Assembly (NCBI GenBank): GCA_036877525.1
Contig: JAZGTH010000005.1
Location: 5,474,001 to 5,538,000, forward strand
DNA: 64,000 bases
Direction: 5' to 3'
Origin: Chromobotia macracanthus
Taxonomy: Eukaryota > Chordata > Actinopteri > Cypriniformes > Botiidae
Part shown: positions 24,463 to 38,600 of the stretch, piece after piece
Numbering within the stretch: the first letter of the stretch is position 1
Layout: each line of letters begins with the position of its first letter
Position numbers and translations under genes: made by a program
Notes under the pieces: generated by a model
Databases searched by the model: none
Told to the model about the DNA's origin: nothing
Seen by the model: only the letters and a program-made list of their open reading frames with translations

Positions 24463-26709
24463 TCTACAGAAACAGTAGTCAGCAATCTGTTTGATACTGA
24501 ATAACTAAGTGTGTATACTGATATATTCACCAAAGCACTGACTTTAGTTCTAATTATCAGTAGGACTTAATAAGAAAAATTAGGCCTAATCAACATAGTC
24601 TCTGTAAAAAGACAGACATGTGAAAAGAGTAAATGGTGCAAGGACTACAACGCAGAAGAGTAGTATTTTTTCAAGAAAAATACAACGTTGGCAGTAAATG
24701 GCAGTTGCAGACAACAATATACATTCATCTTCAGTCAAAGCCAATGAAAGAAGAACTGATGAACAGAAGTTGTTTAAAGCCAGACAAAGAGCAATTTATA
24801 AAGGATGATCCAGAGGAATTAATTGCCGTTGCTTACTCATGTCGCTGCAAAAACTAGGTTGGCTGGTTGCCTACAGGAGGCCATTAAAATATTAATAGAA
24901 ATAACATTAATTGCTATAATTTATCCCACAGTAGGTTGAAAATGTTTGCCTGAAGGCCTAAATTGGTTGTATTTGGTTGTGTTTGGCAACACCTTACATG
25001 ACAAAAATATATAATGTGGTTTTGCAATTTTTATTATGCCTTATGAACAGTCACCACCAGTGTTTTGGGGTTCTGAGGCTATAATATAAACAGCAAAAGC
25101 CTGTAAGATCTGGTTCATATCATGCATCAAAAAAGGCAGCTTTACCTTTGGTCACTATAACAATCAGAAATACAAATGTAATGTAACAATTGTTCACATT
25201 TTATATGATCAAACGATTAATAATAAAATTACAGTGCAAAATTACACCTGGAAGAAAGGTCTGAGATGATGTGACAGAATGCATGTGCCAAAATCATTAC
25301 AAATATAAACAACACGGAAAAATACTGTATATTTTATGGACACTAAAGTAGTTGGTTATTACATTATTGAAAGCACACTATGCAACAAGGACGACACGCA
25401 ACTTCAGCAGTAATATTGCTTGCATTATAAACTAATCGGATTGTAATCACACAGCACAGCATGCATAAAAACAACCGCATGCCCTCTGTTTAAAGAGGAA
25501 CAAAAGAAACAAGAAAAAGCAAACGTTAATCAATCACTATGTAAAATACACCAAGATTCATTTTATAGGCAAATAGTTTAATGAACCTCACATAAAAGCA
25601 AATCAAATCTCTTATACACACCGATAGATCCACGTTGACTAGACCTGGACGAGCATCGCCATTCCTTTTAAGAGCTCTCAATAGGCGATCAATATTCAGC
25701 CTAAACTGAATCTGAGTCGATGCTGTTTGATAGCGATGTATTAAATAGGGGTGAGTATGATGATAAGCGATGTGTATTGTGCCTAGACTATATGGACATA
25801 ACAAGCGATGCTTTAAATAGGTATAAGGAGTGCAGGGCTGTGCAAGGGCTGCTGGCCAGTCCAGTGTGTTACGCAATGTCAACACAGTGAGATGAGGAAT
25901 GCGGCGCACGTCACTCAATGCACTTTACGACAAGGGAATACCCAGCTACATAAACCAACGTTTAATCAACTATTTGCTTTAAATAATATTCCTACTATCC
26001 ATTATTTTATAACAATAACAATATTCTGCACAGCCCCACAAGATTTATTAGTTCTCGAAGCCCGCTGTTGGAAACAGTACAGTAAAACTGGGAGGGAGTG
26101 TCGTTGCAATAATATGCGACACTGAACATTTTCATCTAAAACAACGTGGATCGCTGATTTTCTTTTCTTCGATTCAATTGAATGGCTTGTCATACCCTTA
26201 TACCTTATAATAAATGTGTAATAATTCATAAATTCATCACGTTTTAACTTCAATCTGTCAACGCGCTCCATAAATTGTCCAAGTTTAAACATTTGACTAG
26301 TTGGCTAAATATTACCACAGACTTATTCTATAGTCGGTTTCAAGGCTGTAAAAGTCATTTTACAAATAAGGCATGTTTAAAAAGCATGTTTGTAATAACT
26401 GCACGTGAAAACAAATAAAACTACATCAGCAACCCAGAAGCAGAAATCATTATCGGTGACAGCAGCCATTCGTAACAGCAAATGCGTTTAAATTCACACG
26501 ATTATCAAGGCGAAGTTGTCGAGCACACCCAACTTAAGCCATATTATAGCCACATAAGACCGACTGAGACGTACTAGCTGAGCAATCAGCGGAATGTTAG
26601 CCAAGTTTACTTCATACGACGACTAAACAACGATATGGTTGTGACAAGACTGAGGTACGGTCCTGACGAGAGCAGATAATGGCTGGTTTAAGGGTGTAGT
26701 CGATCTTAC

Positions 26710-27050
26710 CCGTCCACCAGGCCAGGTCTGAAGGGACTCCAGGAGAAACGTCTAATGTGCCCGCTAATGTGGCTAATATAGCCCACACCAGCTATCCTGG
26801 GTGGAACAGTTAGTGTGAATACAGGAGAAATGTGTAAACAAAATCTCGTCCTGTTTATTCCTTCGAGCCTCGGACAGCTCGTATGGAGAAAAGGAGTCGG
26901 TGTATTTACAGTATCCCAGCCGTCCGAGCTGACAGTGATGACTCACAGGGTATAGAAACTACATCAGCCGGGGCCCTTAAAATCTAGCCAGCTTACAGCT
27001 AACTCTCCACTCCCAGTCAGTCACTTCCAAAAAATGGCGACGGGTAGTTT
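26710..27050 (-). promoter_or_regulatory. Candidate taok1 5' noncoding exon and promoter
   Basis: On the minus strand GGACGG is followed by GTAAGATC at 26709, a good donor that could splice to the acceptor at 20515. The surrounding 26.7-27.3 kb is less AT-rich and has more CpG than its neighbours, as expected near a vertebrate promoter. The transcription start is not defined; the right limit given here is a guess. Confidence 0.45.
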
Positions 27051-27245
27051 TCACCTCCTGTCCTTCTTGGAAAACACGGGGAAATGGTACGGGTGGCTCG
27101 CTAAACAACACCCCAGCGCGATCTGTAACCATCTGAACCGTGACAGCCCCTCTGCCCCGCGATGTCGCCCCGGCTGTGGAAGTTCTTCATGCGTGTCGCG
27201 TCTGTTTTGCTCGGTGTGCCCGGGCAGTGATTTCCATTCCGTTGC

Positions 27246-27294
27246 TCTCTCTCTCTCTCTTTCTCTCTTTCTATCACTCACTCGCTCTCTCTCA
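27246..27294. repeat. Imperfect (CT)n tract
   Basis: A pyrimidine-rich CTCTCT tract with a few interruptions lies beside the presumed taok1 promoter. It accounts for the low-complexity Ser/Leu or Arg/Glu stretches of the overlapping open frames, which are not considered genes. Confidence 0.8.
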
Positions 27295-29305
27295 ATGCCC
27301 CTGCAATGCAACCAGCACGGGGGGGTGGGAGTGGGGGGGGCAAAGTGGAGGAGCTGCATTTTCAATTATTTAACCTTTTCCCGCTGGCAGTGTGACAAAA
27401 CGTAGTAAACAAGAGATCAAGGACACCCAAAGAAGAAAACAAACAAATCAAAACACCCTTATAAGTAAATCAAAAAAAGTCTTACCCACATAAGACGATT
27501 TGTGAATACTTATTAAATATTTGTCTTAAATGACTAAATTTGGCTAAATAAATAAACAAAGAAACATAAATAAAACATCGTCGTCGTGGCATCTTTAAAT
27601 ATTTGTAAACAAATTCGTATATTTCCAAACCACCCAGATGAACCTAAAGCCCCTAAACCATTGCCTTTTCTTTCTGTTATATACTGGAACTGGCAAGCTG
27701 TGCATGGAGCAAAACTTTGTATCTTTGCTGAGAGACTGGAGCATTATAGTGTCATGTAGGCTACCATTAGGCTTTTCACGAATAGCTTTTAACCACCTAC
27801 CAGTCAACAACTTAATATATTACAACAATCTCCCAAACAATAACCTAAATAAAAATGCTCCAAGCTTAATACTCATTGCCTTTCTTAGTCTCTTTACTTT
27901 GCTGTACAATATGCTGTGGCACGACTAGTTTTCATACCTTCGGAAAGCATGCCCGGACTGCCTCATAAATGAGAGACAGGCAAGACTGGTTTTATGAACT
28001 TGCTGCAAGTTTGAGATCAGTTGTAGTTAACACATTTAGATTAACACAAATCCGAATAAAACATTGTACAGACTAAAGAACTGATGTTATATAATAAAGT
28101 ATAGGATAATAGGACATATGAAAAATATATTTGCATAAACCGTACAGTCTGATTAATTATAAAACGTTTACTTTACAGAAATCTTAATGGCAATTCGTGG
28201 TTGATCCACAAGATGGAGATATTGTGCTTGTTACAAAACCATGTAAAAGGCACAAAAAACCATGTGAGGCGAGATCACAGGCAGAACGATGTATACGTTT
28301 TTCCTATAATAAATAACAATTTTACTTTTTTCTTTAAGTTTTACTCTAGATCACCACTAGTCAGATAAAACGTACGAACAGATGCAATGCCAAAGTAATT
28401 ACATTGACATGCACAATATAAATTATTAATATATTTAAATCATTTATAAAGCTGAATTGTTAAGATCTGTTTCTATTTTAAGCTGTTAGAATCACTTGAC
28501 TGGTAATTTATGGAATCTCTTGTAGTGAAAGTCTCAAATGTAATTTTATCTCTATACAAAACTGTTTCACCTTATAAATGTTTTTTGAATGTTCAAAAGA
28601 CATAGTCTCACATGACGTGATAATAGTATAAATATATTTTACTTTTATAGCACCTTCCTAAATCCTATAATCATTTCACAATACATGACTAAGCAAAGAA
28701 AATGGATTCAGGCTGGGCATAACAGATAAATACCACAATCAGCACACCAGTAAGCATATCAGGACTTCACAATACAAAAAAGTAGGAAAAATATGCAGAA
28801 CAATTAGCATCACATGAGGGAAATACAAAATGAAAGAGAATCACTCGCCATAAATATCTGAATAATGTGAGAATTTTAAAATATTGTGATACAAAAGTGA
28901 AAGAAGCTTTTGATAATGTTAGGTGAATAACAAACAAGTCACTGTCACAGGAGTACTTTCAATTTCCAGGGTTGTTTATAGTTGTTTATTCTGGAGCTCT
29001 TGTACAGAAATGTAGCCTGTAGAGAAACAAAGCAGAGCGATAGGATGTCACATTCAACTCGCTACAAAAGTATCACAATCGATCCTGTCATGTCACGTGT
29101 CTGAGATTACATAATCCCACATTACTACATATGAAACAACAATAAATGTAACCATAGCGACGAATTGGAAGTTGATATTTGGAAAGATAGAAATAGGAGA
29201 TACAATACTGCGTAATATCTGCTATAACTGTGTCACATCAACACGTCAGAGGTAGGCGTCAGATCCGAGCTTTATGGACGCTGGGCACAAAGACTTTGCA
29301 TCATC
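27295..29305. other. taok1-pdk3 divergent spacer
   Basis: No coding exon is supported. The region is AT-rich and should contain the pdk3 promoter near its right end. A G-rich run lies near 27319-27340. No TATA box is obvious. Confidence 0.5.
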
Positions 29306-32300
29306 ATGAAACTGTTCCACTTTTTATTGAAAGATGTCACGCACAAAATTGAGTATTATTCAAGGTTCTCGCCCTCACCGATGTCAATCAAACAATTTTT
29401 GGATTTTGGTGAGTAGCCTTATTAGTCTGCTATACGAACTACAATGCGAGAACTGCATGAAAGAGCGGAAGAAGCGCATAGGTTGCAGCCGATGTTGTTT
29501 ACGAAGTAGATGTTGAACTGTTTATTGCAGCTGAAGTTTTACTTTGAATGCTTCTTCATTTCTTTCCATGTAGTCCGAGTGACTAAAACAACAAGTTGAC
29601 TATTACGCTATGTATCACCCTTGAGTGTTAAGTGAAAGGTCAAGTGAAAGCTAAAGCTGTCGATGTCGTGCCCTTTTGGCTCACCTCTGCGATCAACTGA
29701 CGCATTAAAAATAGACTCACTATTACATGACTTTGTGTGGCACAAGTCCATGAACTTGGTCCTGTTCAGCAAAATTAGGATCAAGTCCCAAATGTAACAG
29801 CATGTTTTATGAGCTACACTACCAGTGAAAAGTTTTAAGCGCCTAGCATTTTTCGTACAATAAATAAAACCTAAATCTTAATATAAATGTTAATACATAT
29901 AAACTATTTTATGTATTTCAGCTTTTGTAAGGTAACCACCTTTGCCTTGATAAAAGCTTAGCACACCATTGTATAAGGTACATATAAAGAAAGGTGTCGA
30001 CATTGCTTTGAAGGCGTTGCGTTCCCGTATGCTGGTCGTTTGTTGGCTGCGCGTTCTAGATCTGGGCCAGCTAATCCATTTTAAAGAATATGTATGTATT
30101 TTTAACATTTTTGGCAGAAGCCTTAATAAGGTTTTTAAGATCATAACAATCATACATTTAGCATGTGCCCAAACTTTTGACTGGACGTCTATACAGAAAA
30201 GTACAGTTGTGTACTTCTGTATTACACAGTATCATCTGTGTTGATATAAAAAAAATGCATTACAACATTTTAAGAATACAAAGTAGCACTTTGTATATTT
30301 GTCACATCTTTGTATTCGTTAAATATTGTGTCTGTTCCTTTTTCAGTGCCCTTTAGATAGAAAGACAGACAGACAGATCATTTGTATAAGGCCTTACTGT
30401 TGTCTTTCTAATCTTTGTCAGGAAACAAGGGTTATAATACTGTAATTTATCAAAACCACACACTCAAGCATACATAACCTGAACACACGCCCCAAACCTT
30501 TACGCAACTTCTTGTTCTTGTCTCTTGTTAAACCAGGCAGGGAAAACGCATGTGAAAAAACCTCCTACATGTTCCTGCGTAAAGAACTGGCTGTGAGGTT
30601 AGCCAATACAATGAGGGAAGTGACCCTGTTGCCTGTAAATCTTCTCAACCAGCTGTCTGTCAAACTGGTCCAGACCTGGTGAGCACAGCAGGGCGAGTGT
30701 GAGCTGTGAGTAAACAGTAAACTGGTTGTGGAGTAAAGCAGTAAGCATAATGTTACAGTAACAGTGTTCTTTAAATATTTACATGACAGGAAATATTTTG
30801 ACAGGTTGCGGAAGTTTGCAGATACCTGGTGGTAGTGAGAGAAACAATATGGTTGCCATAGCCACAGAGGTCAAGGGGTGAAATATGCATGAAAGAGCTA
30901 GTTATACAGTATATAAATACCTGTCATGTTTTTCTGTGATATCAGGTATAGCCAGAGCTTTGAAGAACTTTTAGAGTACGAGACAAGAAGTTCAGAGGAT
31001 CCGCACACCCTTAACGAGTAAGTTTACCGTCACCCAAACATGCGGTCATGATTTTCGAGGAAAACTGTTTGAAGAATAATTTTCTTTAATCTGACTTAAA
31101 TTTAAATGTATATATAAATAAATATTTTTTCATTTATATAGGAGAAAGTATGTCAATGTAAAAAAAATGACACACATCACTTTGAACAAATCAGTATCAC
31201 TCCAAGTTTCCCCTGTAACCTGTTTAAGTATCCTCTGCTTAGGAATAACAACTGTAATATAATTATAGGCAGTATAGAAAATGCATATATCCAAACACCT
31301 GTTCTGTTGGCAAAGATTTAGAGAAAAGATTGGAATGAAATGTGATTTTTTTTTGTTCATTGTACACAAAGTATCTTGTATTTTTCATGGGTTTCAGCTT
31401 CCTAGACAGCCTCATTAAGATTCGGAACAGGCATAATGATGTTGTGCCCACTATGGCCCAGGGTGTCATCGAATACAAAGAGAAGTTTGGGTTTGACCCT
31501 TTTATTAGCAGCAACGTGCAGTACTTTCTGGACCGCTTCTACACCAGTCGCATTTCTTTTCGCATGCTCATCAACCAGCACAGTGAGCGACATTGCATTC
31601 TTAATACATTATGTAATGCATATTTAAATATATAATTATTTAAAACTGCAATCCGTAACTTTTGCAGCTCTACCACCATCTCTGTTTGAAACATAAAATT
31701 GCAGGGTATTGCAGAGTTATTTTCTTAACATGTATGGCAAGTTTACATTCAAAGCAAATGCATTAGCAAGCTGTAAGCACTGCACCATCAACAGTTCCTG
31801 GACATGCGATATAGTAGCCAGATCTTTCCATGAAATCAGACCTGACATTTCAGATGATAAATCATTATTATAAACTTACTGTTGCTAATCTGGGTAAGAT
31901 AAGGAGATTGTGTTGAACAATGATATGTCATGTACTCGCTTAATTACTGATTTCTGTTCATTTTTAAACCAAAAAATTATGGATTACAGTTTTAATAAAG
32001 AACTAATAAGTTTTTGCCTGAAGAAAAACATGCCTTAATACTGTTTAGAAATGTTGATTAATATCATGTTAATTCACTTACTTAGGTTATGCTGAATTAT
32101 TACAATAATATACGATAATTTATCTGCAGCTCTTCTGTTTGGTGATGCCGCTTGTCTTGCACAACCAAAACACATTGGAAGCATCGACCCATCATGCAAC
32201 GTGGTCGAGGTGGTGAGAGGTGAGATAAGTGTTTAATACAGCTGAAACTACAGTTTTATTTGTAGTATCGCTGCAGTAAATCAGTTTCTTAATGAATATT

Positions 32301-34225
32301 GTCTTGTTTTCCTGTAAAATATCTAAGCATTACAACAATGTTATTGGTGTAGCACAAACATTGTGTAAGACAAATTTCTTTCTAGTTTAATATGTCTTTA
32401 AATAAGTTGTTTTTTTAGCCTGTTTGCAAATTATTTAGTTTTTTTAATTATCCCATTAATAAATCACACAATATAAAAGATAATGATTGGCATAATGTCG
32501 TCCAGCTTACTACATGGATACTGGAGGACTATCAGGCTGCAAAATTGGCCAGAATCAGAATTCTCCTGTTTTACAAGGTTATATGACAGGATGTCTATAT
32601 ATGGACATCCTATCTACATATGGACAGGATTACAGTGTCTATAACTATAAGCTTAATTTGCACCAGGGGTTTGTATTTGAAAGTATCTTCACTCTCCTCC
32701 CAGATGCTTATGAGACTGCAAAGATGCTCTGTGAGCAGTATTACATGATGGCACCTGAGCTGAAGATCAAAGAAATCAACTGTGAGCCTCTATTTCATAC
32801 AGTAAAGCATATCAAAACAATACTTTATGCATGTAACATGTTGCGTGATGCTATCCATGTTTATGTTAACTTATGTTTGCCAGCCAAAACTCCAGAGAAG
32901 CCTATACAGGTGGTCTATGTGCCCTCTCATCTGTTCCACATGCTGTTTGAGCTCTTCAAGGCAAGGAAAATGTTTATTTTGGTCCCTTTAGTGTTTTAAA
33001 ATCAGAAAGTGAATAAAATACAAGTAGAATCTGTGAGGCAAAGTATTGGTTCTTGTGTGTTAAGTGAGCTTGTGGATACTTACTATATTGCAGTGGGTAT
33101 GGTCACTATATTGTGTGTGTGTGTGTGTGCAGAATTCTATGCGAGCCACAGTGGAGCTCTATGAAAACTGCAGTGAAGGGCTTCCTCCAGTTAAGGCACT
33201 GGTCACACTGGGAAAAGAGGACCTTTCAATAAAGGTTTCGTATGAGCCAAGTTTTCAAAACAAGAAATATCTGTGTTCATAACAAATAGCAAGCACTCAG
33301 TCTTCATTACTAATTGATGTTTATGTGTCTGCTCAGATTAGTGACCAAGGTGGGGGCGTCCCCTTACGAAAGATTGATCGCCTCTTTAATTACATGTATT
33401 CCACTGCACCAACACCACGACTGGATCCCTCACAAACTGCTGTCCCGCTGGTAAATACTAATTAAATTGTGTAATTGTGTGTTTGTTTTTGTAACGTTAG
33501 GTAACCAGTTTTTAATTTGTCTACAGGCTGGTTTTGGGTATGGCTTGCCGATCTCCAGACTCTATGCCCGCTACTTTCAGGGAGATTTGAACCTGTACTC
33601 GATAGAAGGGGTTGGGACAGATGCAGTCATTTATCTTAAGGTATCACTTTTCATCAAAGTATCTATTTATGAAATTTGGTCATAGTGCATAATGATAATT
33701 TCTTGCCCATAACTTTATAAGTTAAAAACATAGACAACTGACCAAACAAGTGCAAGGAATGTTTTGAGATGAAAAATGGCTCTTTAAATGGCTCATAGTG
33801 CTGACTTGCTGTTAAATAAAAAATGCAGTACACTAGAAGATTGTCAGATCCATAAAGTATTCCTAGGGCACTACCTTAAATGTCGGCCAAAATTAGGTGT
33901 TTAAGAAGGCATCATCATTTTTGTGACTGCCTTTGCATTAGGAATACCTAGACATGTAGCCTAGGTGATTAGTAAACTGCAACTTTTATTGTAAAGAGAT
34001 TGTTACAGTGTTATGGTACAATGTTATCATATGCATTCTGGGATTCCACTAGACACTATACCTCTCACTGCCCTCCTCCAGGCTCTTTCCAGTGAGTCTT
34101 TTGAGCGTCTTCCAGTCTTCAATAAGTCGGCATGGCGACATTACCAGACAGGTCCTGAGGCTGATGACTGGAGCAACCCCAGCAGTGACCCACGAGATGC
34201 ATCCACATATAAAGCCAACACATGA
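29306..34225 (+). CDS. pdk3: Pyruvate dehydrogenase kinase isozyme 3
   Basis: A mitochondrial matrix kinase of the GHKL (histidine-kinase-like) fold that phosphorylates and inactivates the pyruvate dehydrogenase E1 alpha subunit. Eleven exons: 29306-29408, 30537-30678, 30946-31017, 31398-31582, 32130-32219, 32704-32781, 32884-32960, 33133-33234, 33337-33450, 33527-33640 and 34082-34225 (TGA). They give 406 residues, exactly the human PDK3 length. Hallmarks in order are YYSRFSPSPMSIKQFLDF (about 17-34), RNRHNDVVPTMAQGVIEYKE, HIGSIDP, the N box ELFKNSMRA, the G1 box SDQGGGVPLRKIDRLFNYM, the G2 box GFGYGLPISRLYARYF, and the DDW motif near the C-terminus. The C-terminal exon (FERLPVFNKSAWRHY) points to PDK3 rather than PDK1, 2 or 4. 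The intron after 32960 uses a GC donor (AAG|GCAAGG). Adjacency to pcyt1b and arx matches human Xp22. Confidence 0.97.
29815..30193. mobile_element. Tc1/mariner-type MITE in pdk3 intron 1
   Basis: The left end reads ACACTACCAGTGAAAAGTTT and the right end CCCAAACTTTTGACTGG, imperfect inverted copies. The interior has no intact ORF. This end sequence is widespread among Tc1-like elements in fish. Confidence 0.65.
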
Positions 34226-34518
34226 TTTTACCCGCTAACCATTAATGAGCTGCTTCTTAATTATAGCTGCCCAGGAAACATTACTGGCTTCAGTCTGGTG
34301 TTTATGGTGCCTGCTTACTGGCTCTGTTTTTGTAGTATTAAACATGTAAAAGGTTATGTGCATCAGCACAGAGCAGATTGTCAGTATATAGTGTCAAGTA
34401 TACGGTTGTTTAAAGCAATTTGCAAGATTAGTGTTTAATACTATAAGCTATAAGTTAAAACTATTGTGAAAATCTATTAATGCTAAAAAATCTTAAATTT
34501 AAATCTCAGAAAGCATTA

Positions 34519-34524
34519 AATAAA
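34519..34524 (+). terminator. pdk3 polyadenylation signal candidate
   Basis: AATAAA about 295 bases after the pdk3 stop codon. Confidence 0.4.
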
Positions 34525-34651
34525 CCACTTGGATGTGTGGTGAATAGTCTTAGTAACACAAAGAAACAGGTTGATGAGTTCTTTGTGTTGGGGTAAAGCC
34601 TTCACAACTCATTCGCACCGTTTAGTCGCTGACGGCAGGTCTCTGTAGTTT

Positions 34652-34665
34652 CCGCTAGAGGGCGT
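34652..34665 (+). promoter_or_regulatory. CTCF-like motif
   Basis: CCGCTAGAGGGCGT agrees with the core CTCF consensus CCASYAGRKGGCRS at 12 of 14 positions. Matches of this quality occur by chance, so this is only a candidate. Confidence 0.25.
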
Positions 34666-35690
34666 TACTAATCAATCGCAGTGTTACTGAGTTACTGTAT
34701 TGTACTTTACTGCACTGTCATTAGCAGATAGCACATTGTGTCATTAAAACAGCACTTGGTTTTCATTTTCAGATTTTGCCTAGTGTGCTCTGAATTTTAG
34801 TTTTCTAGTCAAATTTTCATTTCAGTGCACATTCTATATTTTACTACAAGACTCACACAACGCACAAGCACTTTAAATCCCGCACTGGATTAGACTCCAG
34901 TACAGTGGTGTGTTAGATTAATGGCCATTTATAAAAAGTCACTTCTTGCTGCTGTTGCATTGCAATATGTTGTATATGTGTGTACGGACAGCAATGTTTA
35001 AAAAAATGCCTTTAATACATTTTTTTAATTGTAGCTATTCTTTGTGCTAGTTTCGGGTAGTTTGACATTCCATGTCATTTAAGCTCTCATTAAAATAATT
35101 GTCAATGTGTTCAATATTATTGTTAGTATTTGTTTTGTTTCTTATACAATGGTGTCATAGATATTTCCCAGTGTGCTTATCAGTTGATGTTTTATATAAT
35201 CTTCATATTAAAGTGACAGCAGGTTACTGTCTGGTACACACTTCTTTTTAGTCAGACAATATGTTGGTGCAAAAGCAATTAATAAAATAATAATAATAAT
35301 TCAAATGATATTAAAATAATAACTCCAAGAGCTTAAAGAACACATTAAAACCCCAAAGTTATTCACAAAAACTCAAATTTTTAAAGGTTTATTTTAAATG
35401 TTTTAAATATAATTTTATTTAAATACATTTAAAAGTTTTTTATTAATAGATTATCTATTAAACACTGACAAAATAAATGACTTCTGAATATTCTCTAACA
35501 TTTTTAAATATTTTCTGTCAGCATAGGAAATCTGGTTATGATAGGCGAGTTATAAAGTGTTCAAGTAATAAAATGTTTAGGCAAGTGTCTATACATTATA
35601 AAGTGTCAATACAAATCATATTTTTTTTATTTACTTACACAATTTACAAAATTATGGGACCAGGATTAGGTAGAAAGAGTCGAAGTCCAT

Positions 35691-38600
35691 CTATTTTTCG
35701 TCCTCATCACCCTCACTGCTGCTGACGGAGGCTCCTTTGGGTGGAGGTGAACGGAAGCGGAGGATGGGCCAGTGGGAGAGGGGGGATGTAGAGCGTCCTC
35801 TGGTGGGGCTGCTGCCGGGTGATGTATGTGGCGACTGATAGGGAGAAAGAGCTTGAAGAACCCTGCCACTTCGCTCCTGAATCATGTGCTGCAACACGAA
35901 AGACAGAGCATACTTATAGGGTTGAGAAGGAAAGGTTTACTCTTTTGGCCTGATACCACATCAAAATTTTGGGATTCAAAATCTAATGTAAACTTTTAAA
36001 AATTCTGCTTCTCTAGATAATAAAAAATATAATAAATATCTAATTGTTATGCTGATTATATGAATGAAAATATTTCTATTAGAATTAGATAAATGCAAGA
36101 TGTGTAACATGTATGTATAATGTATGTGTTTTATTAATGGCCCACTTACCCAGGCTTTATCTGGACCAAACAACGCCAGAAAGTTTCCAATGAACTCACG
36201 AGACTTTTCCTCCCATTTGAGAATGAGATCATGGCTTTTCTCCTCAACACGGTGCACTAAGTGTTTGGATTTCTCCTCCACTGTTCTCACAGTCTCCTTC
36301 ATTTTGACCACCTGCTCCTGCAGGCGATACTTCTTCTCCTGTTAATGCAAAACAGTTGATATAGTACATCAGAAGAAAAGGAATTAATATTGTTCCAAAC
36401 TCATCTGATTTAATTTATTCTGTGGAATACAAAAGAAGATATTTCAGTTGTTAGTAGTACTACTCTGGTTAATTTTATGACTCGTCATGTTGGTGCCCAT
36501 GACGGATCAGCTGAGGATCCTGCTTTTTCCGCAATGGCGGGAGCTGAGAAGCCAAACTCGAAATGTTTATGAATTAAAAATACCATAACACTGTGAGCCA
36601 TGTGGCTTTGTCCAAGTCAAGGTGATATATAGGTACTAGTAATTTATTTTTTGTGTTAAATTGTACTTATTTACCAATACCTGAGTAAATTTTTAGTAAT
36701 TACAGGTCGGATAACAATAAAAACATGGCGGATGCAGTTTGTCTAGCATACCTCAGCCATGACAAGTCAAGAAATGCTTCATCTAATTCTGTACATACTG
36801 TCACAGTACGATTTCTGATTCAGGGTGCAACTTTCTTACATTAATAAATCCAACGTTCAGTTCCCTCGCTGTGTATCCTCTCTGCAGGTTACGTCTGACA
36901 TACATGTCATAGTCTCGAACAATGCGTGTGATGAGGTCAGAGGTAGAGATCCCCTCAGTTCTTTGAGTAGCCACAAACATTCCTTACAAAACATAAAAAG
37001 TTAATACAAATTGACGTTGAGGATACATTGTAGACTGCTTACAGCTATGTTATTGCACAGCCTGGTGCTGTAAAGGTCTTTACCTGCTTCTTTGATATGT
37101 TTGTAGACATCTTCTGATCCAGCAGATGTGTAGGGGATATCATCATGTGCCACAAAGTCAATCTGAGAGAGACAATTACCAAACACGTATGAAACTGACA
37201 TGAGGTTCCCACACCTATTGATCAATGAATTTCTTGGACTTTTTTAAGATTTTTAGTCATTTCTAAATATGCTGGAGCAGATTACTGTTTTTATATGAGA
37301 GACCAATCCTTGCCATTAATAGATATATCTAAATAATAGTTTATATATCCAAGTTTACCATGATCATGGGAACCATGATGACGAAGCTGTAGTACAGATC
37401 ATGCACAATAGCAACTGGAGATATGCATGAATCCAGTCATAGCCTAATGGCTATAGAATCAGACTTGTAACCCGAAGGTTCAAGGTTCAATTCCTAATGA
37501 CTTCAAGCAAGTCATTTCTTTCCTAGTTGACCCCCAGGCACTACAGTACTGCTCTGTGTGTGTGTGTTTACGATTTGTTGTGTGTGTTCGCTGTTCAGCA
37601 TTATGGGCTAAATGTAGAGGTCACATTTCAAAGTATGGGTTACCATACTTGACAAATATGTCACAAAAATGTGTTACTGACACCCTACCCTGTGTTTTTT
37701 AAGGAATTCTGGAGTAAGGGTCCATGGAGCATCACGGACCACCTCATCCACATAACGACAGTGTATAAGGGCTTCATAACGCTCATCTTCTGTCATCACT
37801 GTGTAGCCTTTATACTGGTGTGTCAGAGCATCACTGCATACTGAAACAGATATGACACACAGCAGTTAATGATGTAGTTTGTGTATTTTATGATGGAAAA
37901 CAGGATAAGAGTTCACACACGTGGCAGTGTGACTTACCGCCAACAATCAGCTGTGTGTTTGGGAACAAATTCTTGGCCTGCATCAGAGCCCGGGCATGAC
38001 CCGAGTGGAAGAGGTCAAAGATTCCATCAGCATAAACCCGTACAGGCCGATGGGCTGTGTGAAAGGACAGAAGATTATGAATTATCATTATGAATTGATA
38101 AATTTCCACCAATATTTTATAATTTGGACTTGTACAGATGCACACCTATACAGCTCCACTGATGTTGCTCTTACCTGGAGTGCCACGGCGAGCCTGGGCT
38201 AAAGTTACTTTTTCATGTGGTGTGTCAGACACAATGCCAGATTTTTTAGCAAAGATGGCTGGTTCTCTCAGAGCCTGCCAGAGAAATATCAGTTGTTTGA
38301 TGGATTTAAGAAAAATAACTATCAATACCTTAAAAGCTCCCCGTACAGTAAACTACTGTTTTTTTGTGTAGCTGAACTGTAGTTAACAATAAAAAAAACA
38401 GGTATTTTTATAGTAAAGCACTTGGTCTTTGGAAGATATCTTTGCATATTAAGCTTTAAAAGAATTATGTGTTTGGATTTTATTTTTATTGTTAATAGAA
38501 TATATGTACAAATTGGGTTTTCTGTTTCTGTACCACCTGAAATGTTCAAATGTTTATGCAATGTTTAGTCAATGATCTTTTCCAATCTGAAGTGTGATAA

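Larger units (their letters stand above)
20515..26709 (-). other. Long first intron of taok1 (inferred)
   Basis: No coding exon is supported in this 6.2 kb. It holds a SINE at 24312-24462, a MITE fragment near 23395, a near-tandem duplication at about 23430-23485 (TTTACTGTAAAAGGTACAAA and its near copy), and AT-rich DNA including (TA)-rich sequence near 23760-23800. First introns of kinase genes often hold regulatory DNA, but nothing specific can be pointed to. Confidence 0.5.
34226..35690. other. Convergent 3' regions of pdk3 and pcyt1b
   Basis: No coding exon is seen. The region holds both 3' UTRs, AT-rich DNA, and a CTCF-like motif at 34652. T-rich DNA near 35620 contains a TTTATT, i.e. 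a minus-strand AATAAA, that could end the pcyt1b transcript. Confidence 0.5.

Noticed and set aside
25526..25918. 130-codon minus-strand ORF in the long taok1 intron
   Set aside because: No family similarity and no splice or conservation support; most likely a chance open frame.
27034..27405. 123-codon ORF starting AAAATGGCG beside the taok1 promoter
   Set aside because: The context looks like a start site, but the frame runs through a (CT)n tract and a G-rich run and matches no family. It is probably promoter DNA.
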